From: Gemmatimonadaceae bacterium
Lineage (GTDB): Bacteria > Gemmatimonadota > Gemmatimonadetes > Gemmatimonadales > Gemmatimonadaceae
Reading direction: 5' to 3'
NCBI GenBank assembly: GCA_020852815.1
Contig: JADZAN010000018.1
Span: 1 to 64,000 of the forward strand
DNA: 64,000 nt
Position numbers and translations under genes: made by a program. Positions within the stretch are counted from its first letter, which is position 1. Each line of letters opens with the position of its first letter. The notes beneath the pieces are model-generated. The model made no database searches. It had not been told where the DNA came from and was given only the letters and a program-made list of their open reading frames with translations. Of the stretch, positions 9,491 to 17,505 are shown piece by piece.

Positions 9491-10684
9491 ATGCTGAACT
9501 GGCGGCGATTGCCGACGATCGCCTGCATCACCGTGTGCGCCACCGGCGTGGGTTGCGCTCGAGAGGCGAAGGAGGGTGGCCGATCGGTCCAGGCGGATTC
9601 GTCGCTGGCGGACTCGCCGGGCGCGACGATTCGCGCCATCACCGTGTCGCCGGCGGGCGCAACCATCGCCGCCGGCGACTCCGTGCAGCTGACGGCGTCG
9701 GCGCTCGATGGCGCGGGAGCGGACGTCGACGTGCCCCTGCTGTGGGCGAGCCGCAACGCCGCCGTGGCCAGGGTGACGGCCAGCGGGTTGGTCACCGGCG
9801 TTGCTGGGGGAGTGGCGACCGTTTCCGCCTCCGCCGGCACCACGCACGGCGATGCCGCCGTCACGGTGACCGGGGGAGCGCCGCCGGACGGGACGGTCCT
9901 CATCGCCGCGGGCGACATCGCCCAGTGCGACAACCCAAACGATGAAGCGACGGCGGCGGTGGTGAAGCGACTGGCCGGGACAGTCATCGTCCTGGGCGAC
10001 AACGCCTATGAGAGCGGGAGCGCGCGCGACTACGCCAACTGCTACGCCCAGTCGTGGGGGGCCTTCAAGGGGCGCACGATGCCGGCGGTCGGCAATCACG
10101 AGTACCAGACGGCCGCGGCGCGCGGCTACTTCGACTACTTCGGCGCCGCCGCCGGTGAGCGCGGCAAGGGCTACTATTCGTATGACGTCGCCGACTGGCA
10201 CATCGTCGTCCTCAACAGCAATTGCTCGTTTGTCTCCTGCGCCGCGGGATCGCCGCAGGAGCGTTGGCTGCGCGCCGACCTCGCGGCGAGCACCAGGCGC
10301 TGCACCCTCGCCTACTGGCACCATCCGCGCTTCAACTCCGGGAATCGGCACGGCAACGACGGCGACGTGGGGGCCTTCTGGGAGGCGCTCTATCAACACG
10401 GCGCAGAGGTGGTGCTGAACGGGCACGAGCACCTGTACGAACGCTTCGCCCCGCAGGCGCCCTCCGGCGCGGCCGACTCGGCCCGCGGGGTCCGCGAGTT
10501 CGTGGTGGGGACGGGGGGGCGCGCGCTCTACTCGATCGGCGCGCCGCAACCGAATTCGGAGGTGCGCAACAACGACACCTTCGGCGTCCTGCAACTGACG
10601 TTAGGCGTGGGGACGTACCGCTGGGCGTTCATCGGCGCGGCCGGAGGGACGTTTGCCGACAGCGGGAGCGCGAACTGTCACTAG
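9491..10684 (+). CDS. lipoprotein with Ig-like domain and metallophosphoesterase domain
   Basis: About 397 residues, starting at an ATG preceded by GAGGGAG. The N-terminus is a lipoprotein signal with lipobox TGVGC. A BIG2-like Ig domain (ITVSPAGATIAAGDSVQLTA, ending VTVTGG) covers roughly 48-130. The rest is a calcineurin-like phosphoesterase with GDIAQ, GDNAY, GNHEY, HHPRF and NGHEHLYERF, which supply the two-metal site. The arrangement is like purple-acid-phosphatase-type enzymes exported to the envelope. It probably hydrolyses phosphate esters outside the cytoplasm; the exact substrate is unknown. Confidence 0.9.
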   Translation: MLNWRRLPTIACITVCATGVGCAREAKEGGRSVQADSSLADSPGATIRAITVSPAGATIAAGDSVQLTASALDGAGADVDVPLLWASRNAAVARVTASGLVTGVAGGVATVSASAGTTHGDAAVTVTGGAPPDGTVLIAAGDIAQCDNPNDEATAAVVKRLAGTVIVLGDNAYESGSARDYANCYAQSWGAFKGRTMPAVGNHEYQTAAARGYFDYFGAAAGERGKGYYSYDVADWHIVVLNSNCSFVSCAAGSPQERWLRADLAASTRRCTLAYWHHPRFNSGNRHGNDGDVGAFWEALYQHGAEVVLNGHEHLYERFAPQAPSGAADSARGVREFVVGTGGRALYSIGAPQPNSEVRNNDTFGVLQLTLGVGTYRWAFIGAAGGTFADSGSANCH

Positions 10685-10889
10685 CCGCCGCCGCGCGCAC
10701 GACCGACGCATCCCCGCGCCAACCGGCGGCGCGGCGCCTGCGACCGTGCCCCGGGCGCCGTGTGGACCGATGACGAGGCGTGGGATGGAACACGGTATCA
10801 CCCCTCCCCCATTCCCGGGGTAGCGCCGCGCCTTTCCGAGGCGGAATATGGTGGGGTCCGCTGGCCTGCCGCTCCATCCCTCCCGACTC

Positions 10890-12062
10890 ATGACCTCCCG
10901 TCGCTCCGTCATCAAGCTCGGCGCCGCCGCCGTTTTCGCGCCGATGATCAACCGCGGGCGCTTCACGCTTCCGCACATCCCGCAGCAGCAATACTCCACG
11001 CGCGCCATCGACCTCATGAAGCGCGCCGTGGTGATCGACATGCTCGCGCCGCTGCACATCGGCTCCAACGGGAACAAGTGGCTGCAGAAGCCGTCGTCGA
11101 TCACCGCCGACGATTTTGCCCCGTTCCTCGCGTCGGGGATCAACGTCTTTCACACTGCGGTCGGCTTCGGCGGGCCTAACGCGTACATCGGCGGGCAGCA
11201 GTTCTTCCACCGGCAGAACTCGATGATCGCCGAGCGTCCGGACCTGTTCCTCCGCATCGACTCGGCCGACGACTTCGCGAAGATCAAGGGGTCTGGGCGC
11301 ATCGGAATCCTGCTCGGCGCGCAGAACTCGGATCACTTCGTGCGCCCGGACTCCCGCGGCGACATGCTCGGCACCGTGGACGAGTTCTTCACGTACGGGC
11401 AGCGCGTCTCGCAGCTCACGTACAACTCGCAGAACTGGTTCGCGAGCGGCTCCACCGAGCGCGTGGACGGCGGGATCTCCGACCTGGGGGCGGCGCTCAT
11501 CGAGCGAATGAACAAGGTCGGGATGGCGGTCGACACGTCGCACTGCGGCGACCGCACCACGCTCGATGCGCTGGCGCTGTCGAAGAAGCCGGCGCTCGTC
11601 ACGCACTCCAATGCGCGCGCGCTGGCCAACAATCACCCGCGCTGCAAGCCGGACGAGGTGATCCGCGCCGTGGGCAAGGCGGGGAGCGTGATGGGGATCA
11701 CCGGCGTGCGCATGTTCGTGAAGGGGAACGAGCCCACCACCGTCGAGGACTTCTTCAACCACATCGACTACGTGGCGAAGATGATCGGGATCGAGCACGT
11801 CGGGATCGGGAGCGACAGCGACCTGCAGGGCTACGACGACATGCCGCCTGACGAGTACAAGCGCCTCAAGGACAGCTACAAGGGGAGTTACGGCTTTCGC
11901 GACAAGATCGACATCGAGGGGATCGACCATCCCAAGCGCATGTTCGACGTCACGGAAGGGCTCATCCGTCGCAAGTACACCGACGACCAGATCATCGGCG
12001 TGCTGGGGGGGAACTTCCAGCGCGTGCTGGCCGACATCTGGGCCGGGATGCCCGGGCGATAG
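10890..12062 (+). CDS. Tat-exported M19 membrane-dipeptidase homologue with altered metal ligands
   Basis: About 390 residues. The ATG at 10890 gives a Tat-like N-terminus (SRRSVIKLGAAAV). The fold is the M19 (renal dipeptidase) TIM barrel: DTSHCGDRT (His 218), VTHSNARA (His 239) and GIGSDSD are all in place. Two ligand positions deviate. The N-terminal His-x-Asp expected after VVID is missing (the text reads VVIDMLAPLH), and the bridging Glu appears to be Gln in LGAQN (about 145). It may hold one metal, have another specificity, or be inactive. The SDR gene starts 5 nt after its stop, so the two are cotranscribed. Confidence 0.88.
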   Translation: MTSRRSVIKLGAAAVFAPMINRGRFTLPHIPQQQYSTRAIDLMKRAVVIDMLAPLHIGSNGNKWLQKPSSITADDFAPFLASGINVFHTAVGFGGPNAYIGGQQFFHRQNSMIAERPDLFLRIDSADDFAKIKGSGRIGILLGAQNSDHFVRPDSRGDMLGTVDEFFTYGQRVSQLTYNSQNWFASGSTERVDGGISDLGAALIERMNKVGMAVDTSHCGDRTTLDALALSKKPALVTHSNARALANNHPRCKPDEVIRAVGKAGSVMGITGVRMFVKGNEPTTVEDFFNHIDYVAKMIGIEHVGIGSDSDLQGYDDMPPDEYKRLKDSYKGSYGFRDKIDIEGIDHPKRMFDVTEGLIRRKYTDDQIIGVLGGNFQRVLADIWAGMPGR

Positions 12063-12066
12063 GACG

Positions 12067-13014
12067 ATGCAGCTCGCCAACGCCGCCAGCGGACGCTCGT
12101 TAGGTTCACGCGCCCGCCGCGTCCTTGTGGCGCTGGCGATGCTCCTGCCGTCAGCCGCCGCCGCGCAGTACGAAACCAAGCCCTACGCCAAGGCGCCGCC
12201 ACTCCCCGACCTGTCGGGGAAGGTGGCGCTCATCACCGGCTCGACCGATGGCCTGGGGCGCGACGTGGCGCGGCGGATGGCGGCGGCCGGGGCGCGCGTC
12301 CTGATTACCGGGCGCAGCGCGCCGCGCGGCGATTCGCTGGTCGAGGAGATTTCGCGCAGCGGGAAGGGGAGCGCGAGGTTCTATCGCGCCGACCTGGCCT
12401 CGCTCGACGAGGTCCGCCGCCTGGCCGACGAGGTCACGCGCGACAACCCGCGGCTCGACTACCTGATCAACAACGCCGGCGTCGGCTTCGTCTTCGACAG
12501 CACGCGGAAGTTCAGCGCCGAAGGGTACGAGATGCACTTCGCGGTGAACTACCTCGCGCATTACCTCCTCACCAAGCGCCTCGTTCCGCTCCTCGTGGCC
12601 AGCGCGCCGTCGCGCATCATCAACGTGGCCTCCGGCTCGCAGGTCGCCATCGACTTCGACGATGTGATGATGGCCAAGGGGTACAACGGCGGTCGCGGCT
12701 ACGCGCAGAGCAAGCTGGCGCAGGTGATGATGACGATCGACATGGCCCCTGCCCTGGAACGGCAGGGGGTGCTGACCTACTCGTTGCACCCGGCGACGAC
12801 GATGGCCACGACGATGGCGCGCGCCCTCCATGTCACGCCGCGTTCCACCATCGCCGAAGGGGTGGAGTCGGTCGTCAACGCCATCAGCACCACGGAACCC
12901 ACGGGGACCTACTTCAACCAGCTCGCCCCCATCCGCGCGCATCCGCAGGCCTACGACGCGGCGGCGCGCGCACGGCTGCGCGCGATCAGTGAGCAGCTGA
13001 CGGGCGGTCGCTAG
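12067..13014 (+). CDS. short-chain dehydrogenase/reductase with a signal peptide
   Basis: A 315-residue classical SDR. The cofactor motif ITGSTDGLG, NNAG, the catalytic Ser in NVASGSQ and YAQSK are all present, so an NAD(P)-dependent oxidoreductase is expected. Unusually, the Rossmann domain starts only near residue 50. Before it lies what looks like a Sec signal (RRVLVALAMLLPSAAAA, then QYE). The start is 5 nt after the dipeptidase stop, indicating coupling. The last 29 nt overlap the 3' end of the convergent membrane-protein gene. The substrate is unknown; relatives of the retinol-dehydrogenase/WW-oxidoreductase type share the general layout. Confidence 0.88.
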   Translation: MQLANAASGRSLGSRARRVLVALAMLLPSAAAAQYETKPYAKAPPLPDLSGKVALITGSTDGLGRDVARRMAAAGARVLITGRSAPRGDSLVEEISRSGKGSARFYRADLASLDEVRRLADEVTRDNPRLDYLINNAGVGFVFDSTRKFSAEGYEMHFAVNYLAHYLLTKRLVPLLVASAPSRIINVASGSQVAIDFDDVMMAKGYNGGRGYAQSKLAQVMMTIDMAPALERQGVLTYSLHPATTMATTMARALHVTPRSTIAEGVESVVNAISTTEPTGTYFNQLAPIRAHPQAYDAAARARLRAISEQLTGGR

Positions 13015-14536
13015 CGCCGCCGCAGAGGCGCACCACGTCGGCGGGGCGCAGACGGCCGATCACCGCGGTGCGCCCCCGCCAGGCCCCGATGTTCCACGAC
13101 GGGTCGCCCTGCTCGACCATCCAGCGCGTGCGCATGGTGGTCGCGGCGATGCACGCCTCCTCCGACGGCTCCGCCACCTGCAACGCCTTCACCAGCGTGG
13201 GCATGGCGTCGCCGCTGAGGTGCGAGAGGTAGGGAAGGTCGACGGTGCGCGCGTCGGTGTCCCGCGCGAGGTTCACGCGCGCGATCAGCACCTCGGGGTT
13301 GAGCACGTTGAGGGTGCCCAGCGTGACGAACCCCGAAAGCGCGGTGAGCGCGGCGAAGGTGCGCGGACGGCCGCGCAGCACGGTGAGCGCCAACGCCCCG
13401 CACACCATCGCCAGCCACACCATGATCGCCGTCGCGTACAACCGGTCCTCGGAGAGGCCGAAGTAGCCGACGTAGAGCGACATGCGCAGCAGCGCCGAGG
13501 CCATGATCGCCGCCACGAGCGCAAGGAGCGCCGTCGAGAGCGAGCGGTGGCGCTGTACGACCGCGCGGTCCTCGGTGAGGGCGCGCGTCCCCAGGATGAG
13601 CGGGAGGACGAGCGCCGAGACGGCGACGAGTTCGAAGAAGCCGCGACGCGCATATTCGGCGACCGTAAGTCCCGTGGTGGCGAGGACCACATCGGCGCCG
13701 GCAAAGAGCCACCGCAGCTGCAACGTGACGAAGATGGCGAACAGTGCGATCACCACGCCTAACGACGCGGTGACCTCGGTCATGCCCAGCTGCATCGGGA
13801 GGCGCGCCGGCAGCGCGGGGCGGCGCGAGACGCCGAGCAGCGCACCGCGCAACCATCCAGCCGACCACCAGGCAAAGGCACCCGAGACCACGACGTGCGG
13901 CATGATCCGCGCGAGGTCGACCTGCGGAAGGCGAAAGAGCGAGGCGAAGACCGGGTCGGCACGAGACAGGAGGAGCGCGAAGACGAAGGCGATCGGTGCC
14001 GTGACCAGCACCGCCCGAAGCGCCGGCCAGGAGGCGCCGCCGCGAACCGCGGGGAGCGCTCCCAACTGCGCGTCGCGCGTCACGAGCAGCGGCGCGCCGA
14101 CCACGAGATCGCGGACCGTATAGACGCCGCCGACCATGACGTCGCGCAGGCGTGCGACGAGGATCGTCGCGGCCGGCGCACCGGCCGCGGCCATGGCGAA
14201 CATGGCGATGGCGACCAACGTGCCGAGGACGTTGGCGACGCGCAGCGCCTCCGCATCGCGCCAGGAGAAGGCGGCCGCGCAGAGGACGGCGACCGTGAGC
14301 CAGGTGACCTGTTCGCTGGTGATGCGGAGCCCGCGATGGCGAGCGACGTTGAGCGCGGCGAGGGCGAGTGCCGCGACCCAGAGCGTCCATCCGAGCCCGC
14401 CGGGCGCGGTGCGCATGGCGACGTCGGCGAGGAAACCGAGCGAGAGCGCCTCGACCAGGATGCGCCGTGCGAGTCGGGGGCGTTCTTCGGCGAGGTCTCG
14501 GGTGGTGTCGTGATCGGCGGTGACGGTGGTGGCCAT
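12986..14536 (-). CDS. DUF4173-type polytopic membrane protein
   Basis: A 516-residue protein with about ten to twelve hydrophobic segments. The region around RMSLYVGYFGLSEDRLYATAI and the following long loop with ARVNLAR match what I know of the DUF4173/DUF4153 family, whose biochemical role is not established. The N-terminus (MATTVTADHD...) is cytoplasmic-looking and charged. A perfect 8-bp inverted repeat lies about 28 nt upstream of the start and may be its operator. Its 3' end overlaps the convergent SDR gene by 29 nt. Confidence 0.8.
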   Translation of the reverse strand: MATTVTADHDTTRDLAEERPRLARRILVEALSLGFLADVAMRTAPGGLGWTLWVAALALAALNVARHRGLRITSEQVTWLTVAVLCAAAFSWRDAEALRVANVLGTLVAIAMFAMAAAGAPAATILVARLRDVMVGGVYTVRDLVVGAPLLVTRDAQLGALPAVRGGASWPALRAVLVTAPIAFVFALLLSRADPVFASLFRLPQVDLARIMPHVVVSGAFAWWSAGWLRGALLGVSRRPALPARLPMQLGMTEVTASLGVVIALFAIFVTLQLRWLFAGADVVLATTGLTVAEYARRGFFELVAVSALVLPLILGTRALTEDRAVVQRHRSLSTALLALVAAIMASALLRMSLYVGYFGLSEDRLYATAIMVWLAMVCGALALTVLRGRPRTFAALTALSGFVTLGTLNVLNPEVLIARVNLARDTDARTVDLPYLSHLSGDAMPTLVKALQVAEPSEEACIAATTMRTRWMVEQGDPSWNIGAWRGRTAVIGRLRPADVVRLCGGASDRPSAAH

Positions 14537-14564
14537 TCGGGGACCGTGGGGTGGTGGCTGGAAA

Positions 14565-14585
14565 GCACTTTATTCTGTAAAGTGC
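14565..14585. promoter_or_regulatory. operator-like inverted repeat
   Basis: GCACTTTA, five bases, TAAAGTGC: a perfect 8-bp inverted repeat in AT-rich sequence that stands out in this GC-rich window. It sits about 28 nt before the start of the DUF4173 gene and about 143 nt before the gene on the other strand. The short symmetric arms suit a dimeric helix-turn-helix repressor. Which regulator binds is unknown, and none is encoded next to it. Confidence 0.5.
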
Positions 14586-14727
14586 GAAGGCGCAAGGGGG
14601 AGTAGTTGCCGCTTGGCTGGGAGGGGCGAGGCGTGAGTGCCGTTCCCGCTTGGACGGGGTGGCGAGCGCATACATTGGCACGACCGCCGCTCGAGCGGCC
14701 AGGGCGTTCTCCCGAGATGCCGTGACG

Positions 14728-15684
14728 ATGTCCGCGACGACAGTCCTCGACTGGCTCCTCGATTCCGATCCGTCGATCCGTTGGCAGGTGCAACGCGACC
14801 TGCTGGACGCGCCGGCGTCGCTCCTTGCCGCCACGCGGGCCAGGGTTGCAACTGACGGATGGGGCGTGCAGCTCCTCGCGGCGCAGCGCGACGATGGGAC
14901 GTGGGGCGGGGTCGCCTGGAACCGCGGCTTCGACTCGACCATGCACGTCCTCATACTGCTGCGCGAGCTGGGGCTCGACCCGGCGAGCGAGTCGGCGCAG
15001 CGTGCGCTTGCGCGCGTGCGCACGCAGGTGACGTGGCGCGGGTGCGGCCCCGGGGAGACGGAACACCATCGCTTCTTCGAGGGCGAGGTGGAGCCGTGCA
15101 TCAACGCGCAGGTCGCGATGGTGGGGGCGTATTTCGGCGAGGACGTGGCACCGCTCATCGATCGCCTGCTGGGTGAGCAGCTCGCCGACGGGGGATGGAA
15201 CTGCGACGCCGAGCGCGGGTCGACGCGGTCGTCGTTCCACACGACGAGCTGTGTCCTCGAGGCGCTGCTCGAGTTCGAGCGGTCAGCGGGGGCTCGGGCG
15301 GATGTCGGCGAGTCGCGGCAGCGGGCGACGGAATACCTGCTGGAGCGGCGCCTGATGCGCCGTCGGTCGACGGGGGAGCTCGTCGTCGACCGCAAGCGCA
15401 ACGGCGCCGACTGGCAGCGCTTTGCCTTTCCGACCTGGTGGCACTACGACATCCTGCGCGGGCTCGACGTCCTGCGCATGGCTGGTGTTGCGTCTGACGG
15501 GCGGCTGGAGGAAGCGGTGGCGCGCGTGGCGGGGCAACGCGGCGCCGATGGACGCTGGGTGACCGGCGTGCAGCATGCGGGGAACATGCTGGTGGCGCTC
15601 GACGACGGTGTCGGGGCGCCCAGCCGATGGATCACCCTGCGCGCCATGCGCGTGCTGCGCGCCTTCGCCACCGTTCGGCCGTGA
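14728..15684 (+). CDS. prenyltransferase / squalene-cyclase-like alpha/alpha-barrel protein
   Basis: About 318 residues with the (alpha/alpha)6-type repeats seen in squalene oxidases and prenyltransferases. Examples are LLAAQRDDGTWGGVAW, LLGEQLADGGWNCD and RRSTGELVVD, each with a QxxDGxW-like core. The ATG at 14728 is chosen because homology-like sequence (VLDWLLDSDPSIRWQVQRDL) begins right there. The usual DxDD of class II terpene cyclases is not seen, so terpene cyclisation should not be assumed. No signal peptide is visible, so it is probably cytoplasmic. It stands alone. Confidence 0.75.
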   Translation: MSATTVLDWLLDSDPSIRWQVQRDLLDAPASLLAATRARVATDGWGVQLLAAQRDDGTWGGVAWNRGFDSTMHVLILLRELGLDPASESAQRALARVRTQVTWRGCGPGETEHHRFFEGEVEPCINAQVAMVGAYFGEDVAPLIDRLLGEQLADGGWNCDAERGSTRSSFHTTSCVLEALLEFERSAGARADVGESRQRATEYLLERRLMRRRSTGELVVDRKRNGADWQRFAFPTWWHYDILRGLDVLRMAGVASDGRLEEAVARVAGQRGADGRWVTGVQHAGNMLVALDDGVGAPSRWITLRAMRVLRAFATVRP

Positions 15685-15929
15685 TGCGGCCTTCCCCGAC
15701 GGATTCCACGGCATTTCTTCACCAGTGGGCGGGGATCCCCTGACATGTCGCGCACCGCGCGACGTCAAGTCTCGCCAGGCGCAAAGTTCGCGCTGACTTC
15801 ACCTACGTAGGGACAGGCGAGTCCTTGACGCCAACGGACATCGTTTGGGCCGAACCTTGGGTACGCAACTTCCCCACGGCACGCGGATCCGCCGCGCGTG
15901 CTCCCCCTGCCCAACAGCGGGTTCGCCCC

Positions 15930-17183
15930 ATGAAACAACTCCAATTCGCGATTCTGTTCTCCGCCGCCCTGCTCGCCGCGTGCGAAGGGCCGGCCGGTCC
16001 TGCCGGCGCCGATGGCACGAACGGAACCAACGGCACCAACGGCAAGGACGCCAACTCGGTCTGCATGACGTGCCACAGCAATGCGACCATGCTGGCCCGC
16101 ACGACCGAGTACGAACTGTCCAAGCACTTCACCGGCAACACCAGCGCGCGCAATACGAAGTACTGTGCGCGTTGTCATACCAGTGAGGGCTTCCTCGAGG
16201 TGACCGGCGCCAACAAGTACGTCGTGTCGAACGACATGCCGAATGCCACGCGCATCAACTGCACCACGTGCCACAAGCACTCGGGCTTCGAGTTCGCCGT
16301 CGACACCAACCTCCGTATCCTGCGCGCCACCGATCCCGTCATGCTCAACTACGACAAGAACGCCGTCGCGACGGATTTCGGGAAGATGAACAACCTGTGC
16401 GTGAACTGTCACCAGATTCGCGGCGTGACGTCGATCAACTACACCGACTCGCTCGGCGCGGTGAAGACGTATGACCAGATGCCGTACTTCCCGTTCTCGA
16501 AGACGAAGGACGACAACGCCGCGGTGACGTATCCGGTGGGTCGGAGCTTCTCGGTCCATGATGGGAACCAGTCCAACCTGTTCAAGGGAATCAACGGCTA
16601 CGAGTACAACGGGCAGACGTATACCCGCGTGTGGCAGCACTCCGCCGCCAACTGCACCACGTGCCACATGAACAAGTGGGATCCGGTGGCCAAGGTCGGT
16701 GGTCATTCGCTCAAGCCGAACGAAGTCGAGTGCGAGAAGTGCCACACCGACGAACACATTGCGCCGACGCGGGCCAAGATCGACGCGAAGCGCATCGAGC
16801 TGGCCGAGCTGTTGAGTGCCCGCAAGGTCTTCCGCAAAACCGTGAACGCGAGCGGCGTGGCGTCGTACTCCGCCATGCAGACGCACGACTTCTACGGAAC
16901 GCTCTTCCCGACGACGCAGAGCAGCACGCGCTATGCGACGGCGCTCGCCGGTGCCAACACCGTGTCGCCGACCACCGGGCTGGTGGTGTACGGGAACACC
17001 GTGACCATGGCGACGGACGCGAACTGGCAGTATCGCATCGGGCGGCCGTGGAAGATGGGCGAGCTGGGGGCGGCGTATAACTACGGCTACATCAACAGCG
17101 AGCTCTCGATGGGGGTGCACAACCCGGTGTACGCGATGCAGCTGCTGCAGAAGTCGATCGATTGGCTGAAGGCCAACCCGTAG
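15930..17183 (+). CDS. six-heme c-type cytochrome lipoprotein with collagen-like linker
   Basis: About 417 residues. The ATG at 15930 starts a lipoprotein signal (MKQLQFAILFSAALLAAC). A short Gly-Pro-Ala / Gly-Thr-Asn triplet run (GPAGPAGADGTNGTNGTNGK) follows, and then six CxxCH heme-binding motifs: CMTCH, CARCH, CTTCH, CVNCH, CTTCH and CEKCH. The C-terminal third has no further heme motif. This is a surface or periplasmic multiheme cytochrome, likely an electron carrier or terminal reductase subunit. The collagen-like run may hold the heme domain away from the membrane. No partner redox gene is adjacent, so its donor and acceptor are unknown. Confidence 0.9.
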   Translation: MKQLQFAILFSAALLAACEGPAGPAGADGTNGTNGTNGKDANSVCMTCHSNATMLARTTEYELSKHFTGNTSARNTKYCARCHTSEGFLEVTGANKYVVSNDMPNATRINCTTCHKHSGFEFAVDTNLRILRATDPVMLNYDKNAVATDFGKMNNLCVNCHQIRGVTSINYTDSLGAVKTYDQMPYFPFSKTKDDNAAVTYPVGRSFSVHDGNQSNLFKGINGYEYNGQTYTRVWQHSAANCTTCHMNKWDPVAKVGGHSLKPNEVECEKCHTDEHIAPTRAKIDAKRIELAELLSARKVFRKTVNASGVASYSAMQTHDFYGTLFPTTQSSTRYATALAGANTVSPTTGLVVYGNTVTMATDANWQYRIGRPWKMGELGAAYNYGYINSELSMGVHNPVYAMQLLQKSIDWLKANP

Positions 17184-17214
17184 GTCTGGGGGGGCGCCTG
17201 GGGTCAGGTCGGCA

Positions 17215-17265
17215 AATTGGGGTCAGAGTCAGCGAGAATTTGGTTCGCTGACTCTGACCCCAATT
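17215..17265. repeat. 51-nt palindrome with GGGGTCAGAGTC arms, copy 1
   Basis: Perfect 21-bp arms (beginning AATTGGGGTCAGAGTC) surround a 9-nt loop. The element could fold as a very stable hairpin. It sits between two convergent genes and could act as a terminator. The arm motif is one I associate with REP-type elements moved by Y1 (RAYT) transposases, but that link is recollection, not shown here. Confidence 0.9.
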
Positions 17266-17358
17266 TGTGTTTCGTGGCAAAATGACACACCGGACGGCGC
17301 CCGCCCGCCCTACTCCTCACCCGTGAGGAAGGGGAGCAGCGCGTCGCATAGCGCCTGG
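17215..17358. repeat. tandem duplication, copy 1 (palindrome plus copied gene 3' end)
   Basis: This 144-nt unit recurs 147 nt further on (17362-17505) with only three differences. It contains a palindrome, a short spacer and, on the minus strand, a copy of the last 14-16 codons and stop (ALLPFLTGEE) of the adjacent haloacetate-dehalogenase-like gene. The 147-nt offset is a whole number of codons. The GCGCCTGG that ends each copy also occurs 13 nt before copy 1, at 17194-17201. Confidence 0.93.
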
Positions 17359-17361
17359 CAG

Positions 17362-17412
17362 AATTGGGGTCAGAGTCACCGAGAATTTGGTTCGCTGACT
17401 CTGACCCCAATT
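17362..17412. repeat. 51-nt palindrome, copy 2 (one arm mismatch)
   Basis: The same 21-bp arms and 9-nt loop as copy 1. A single G-to-C change breaks one base pair near the loop. It lies about 45 nt past the stop of the minus-strand hydrolase gene, in a position suited to a terminator. Confidence 0.88.
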
Positions 17413-17505
17413 TGTGTTTCGTGGCAAAATGACACATCGGACGGCGCCCGCCCGCCCTACTCCTCACCCGTGAGAAAGGGGAGCAGCGCGTCGCATAGCG
17501 CCTGG
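17362..17505. repeat. tandem duplication, copy 2
   Basis: The second copy of the 144-nt unit. Here the gene tail is continuous with the intact hydrolase gene, so this is the original end of the gene and copy 1 the extra one. It differs from copy 1 at one base in the palindrome arm (TCACCGA against TCAGCGA), one in the spacer and one in the gene tail. Confidence 0.93.
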
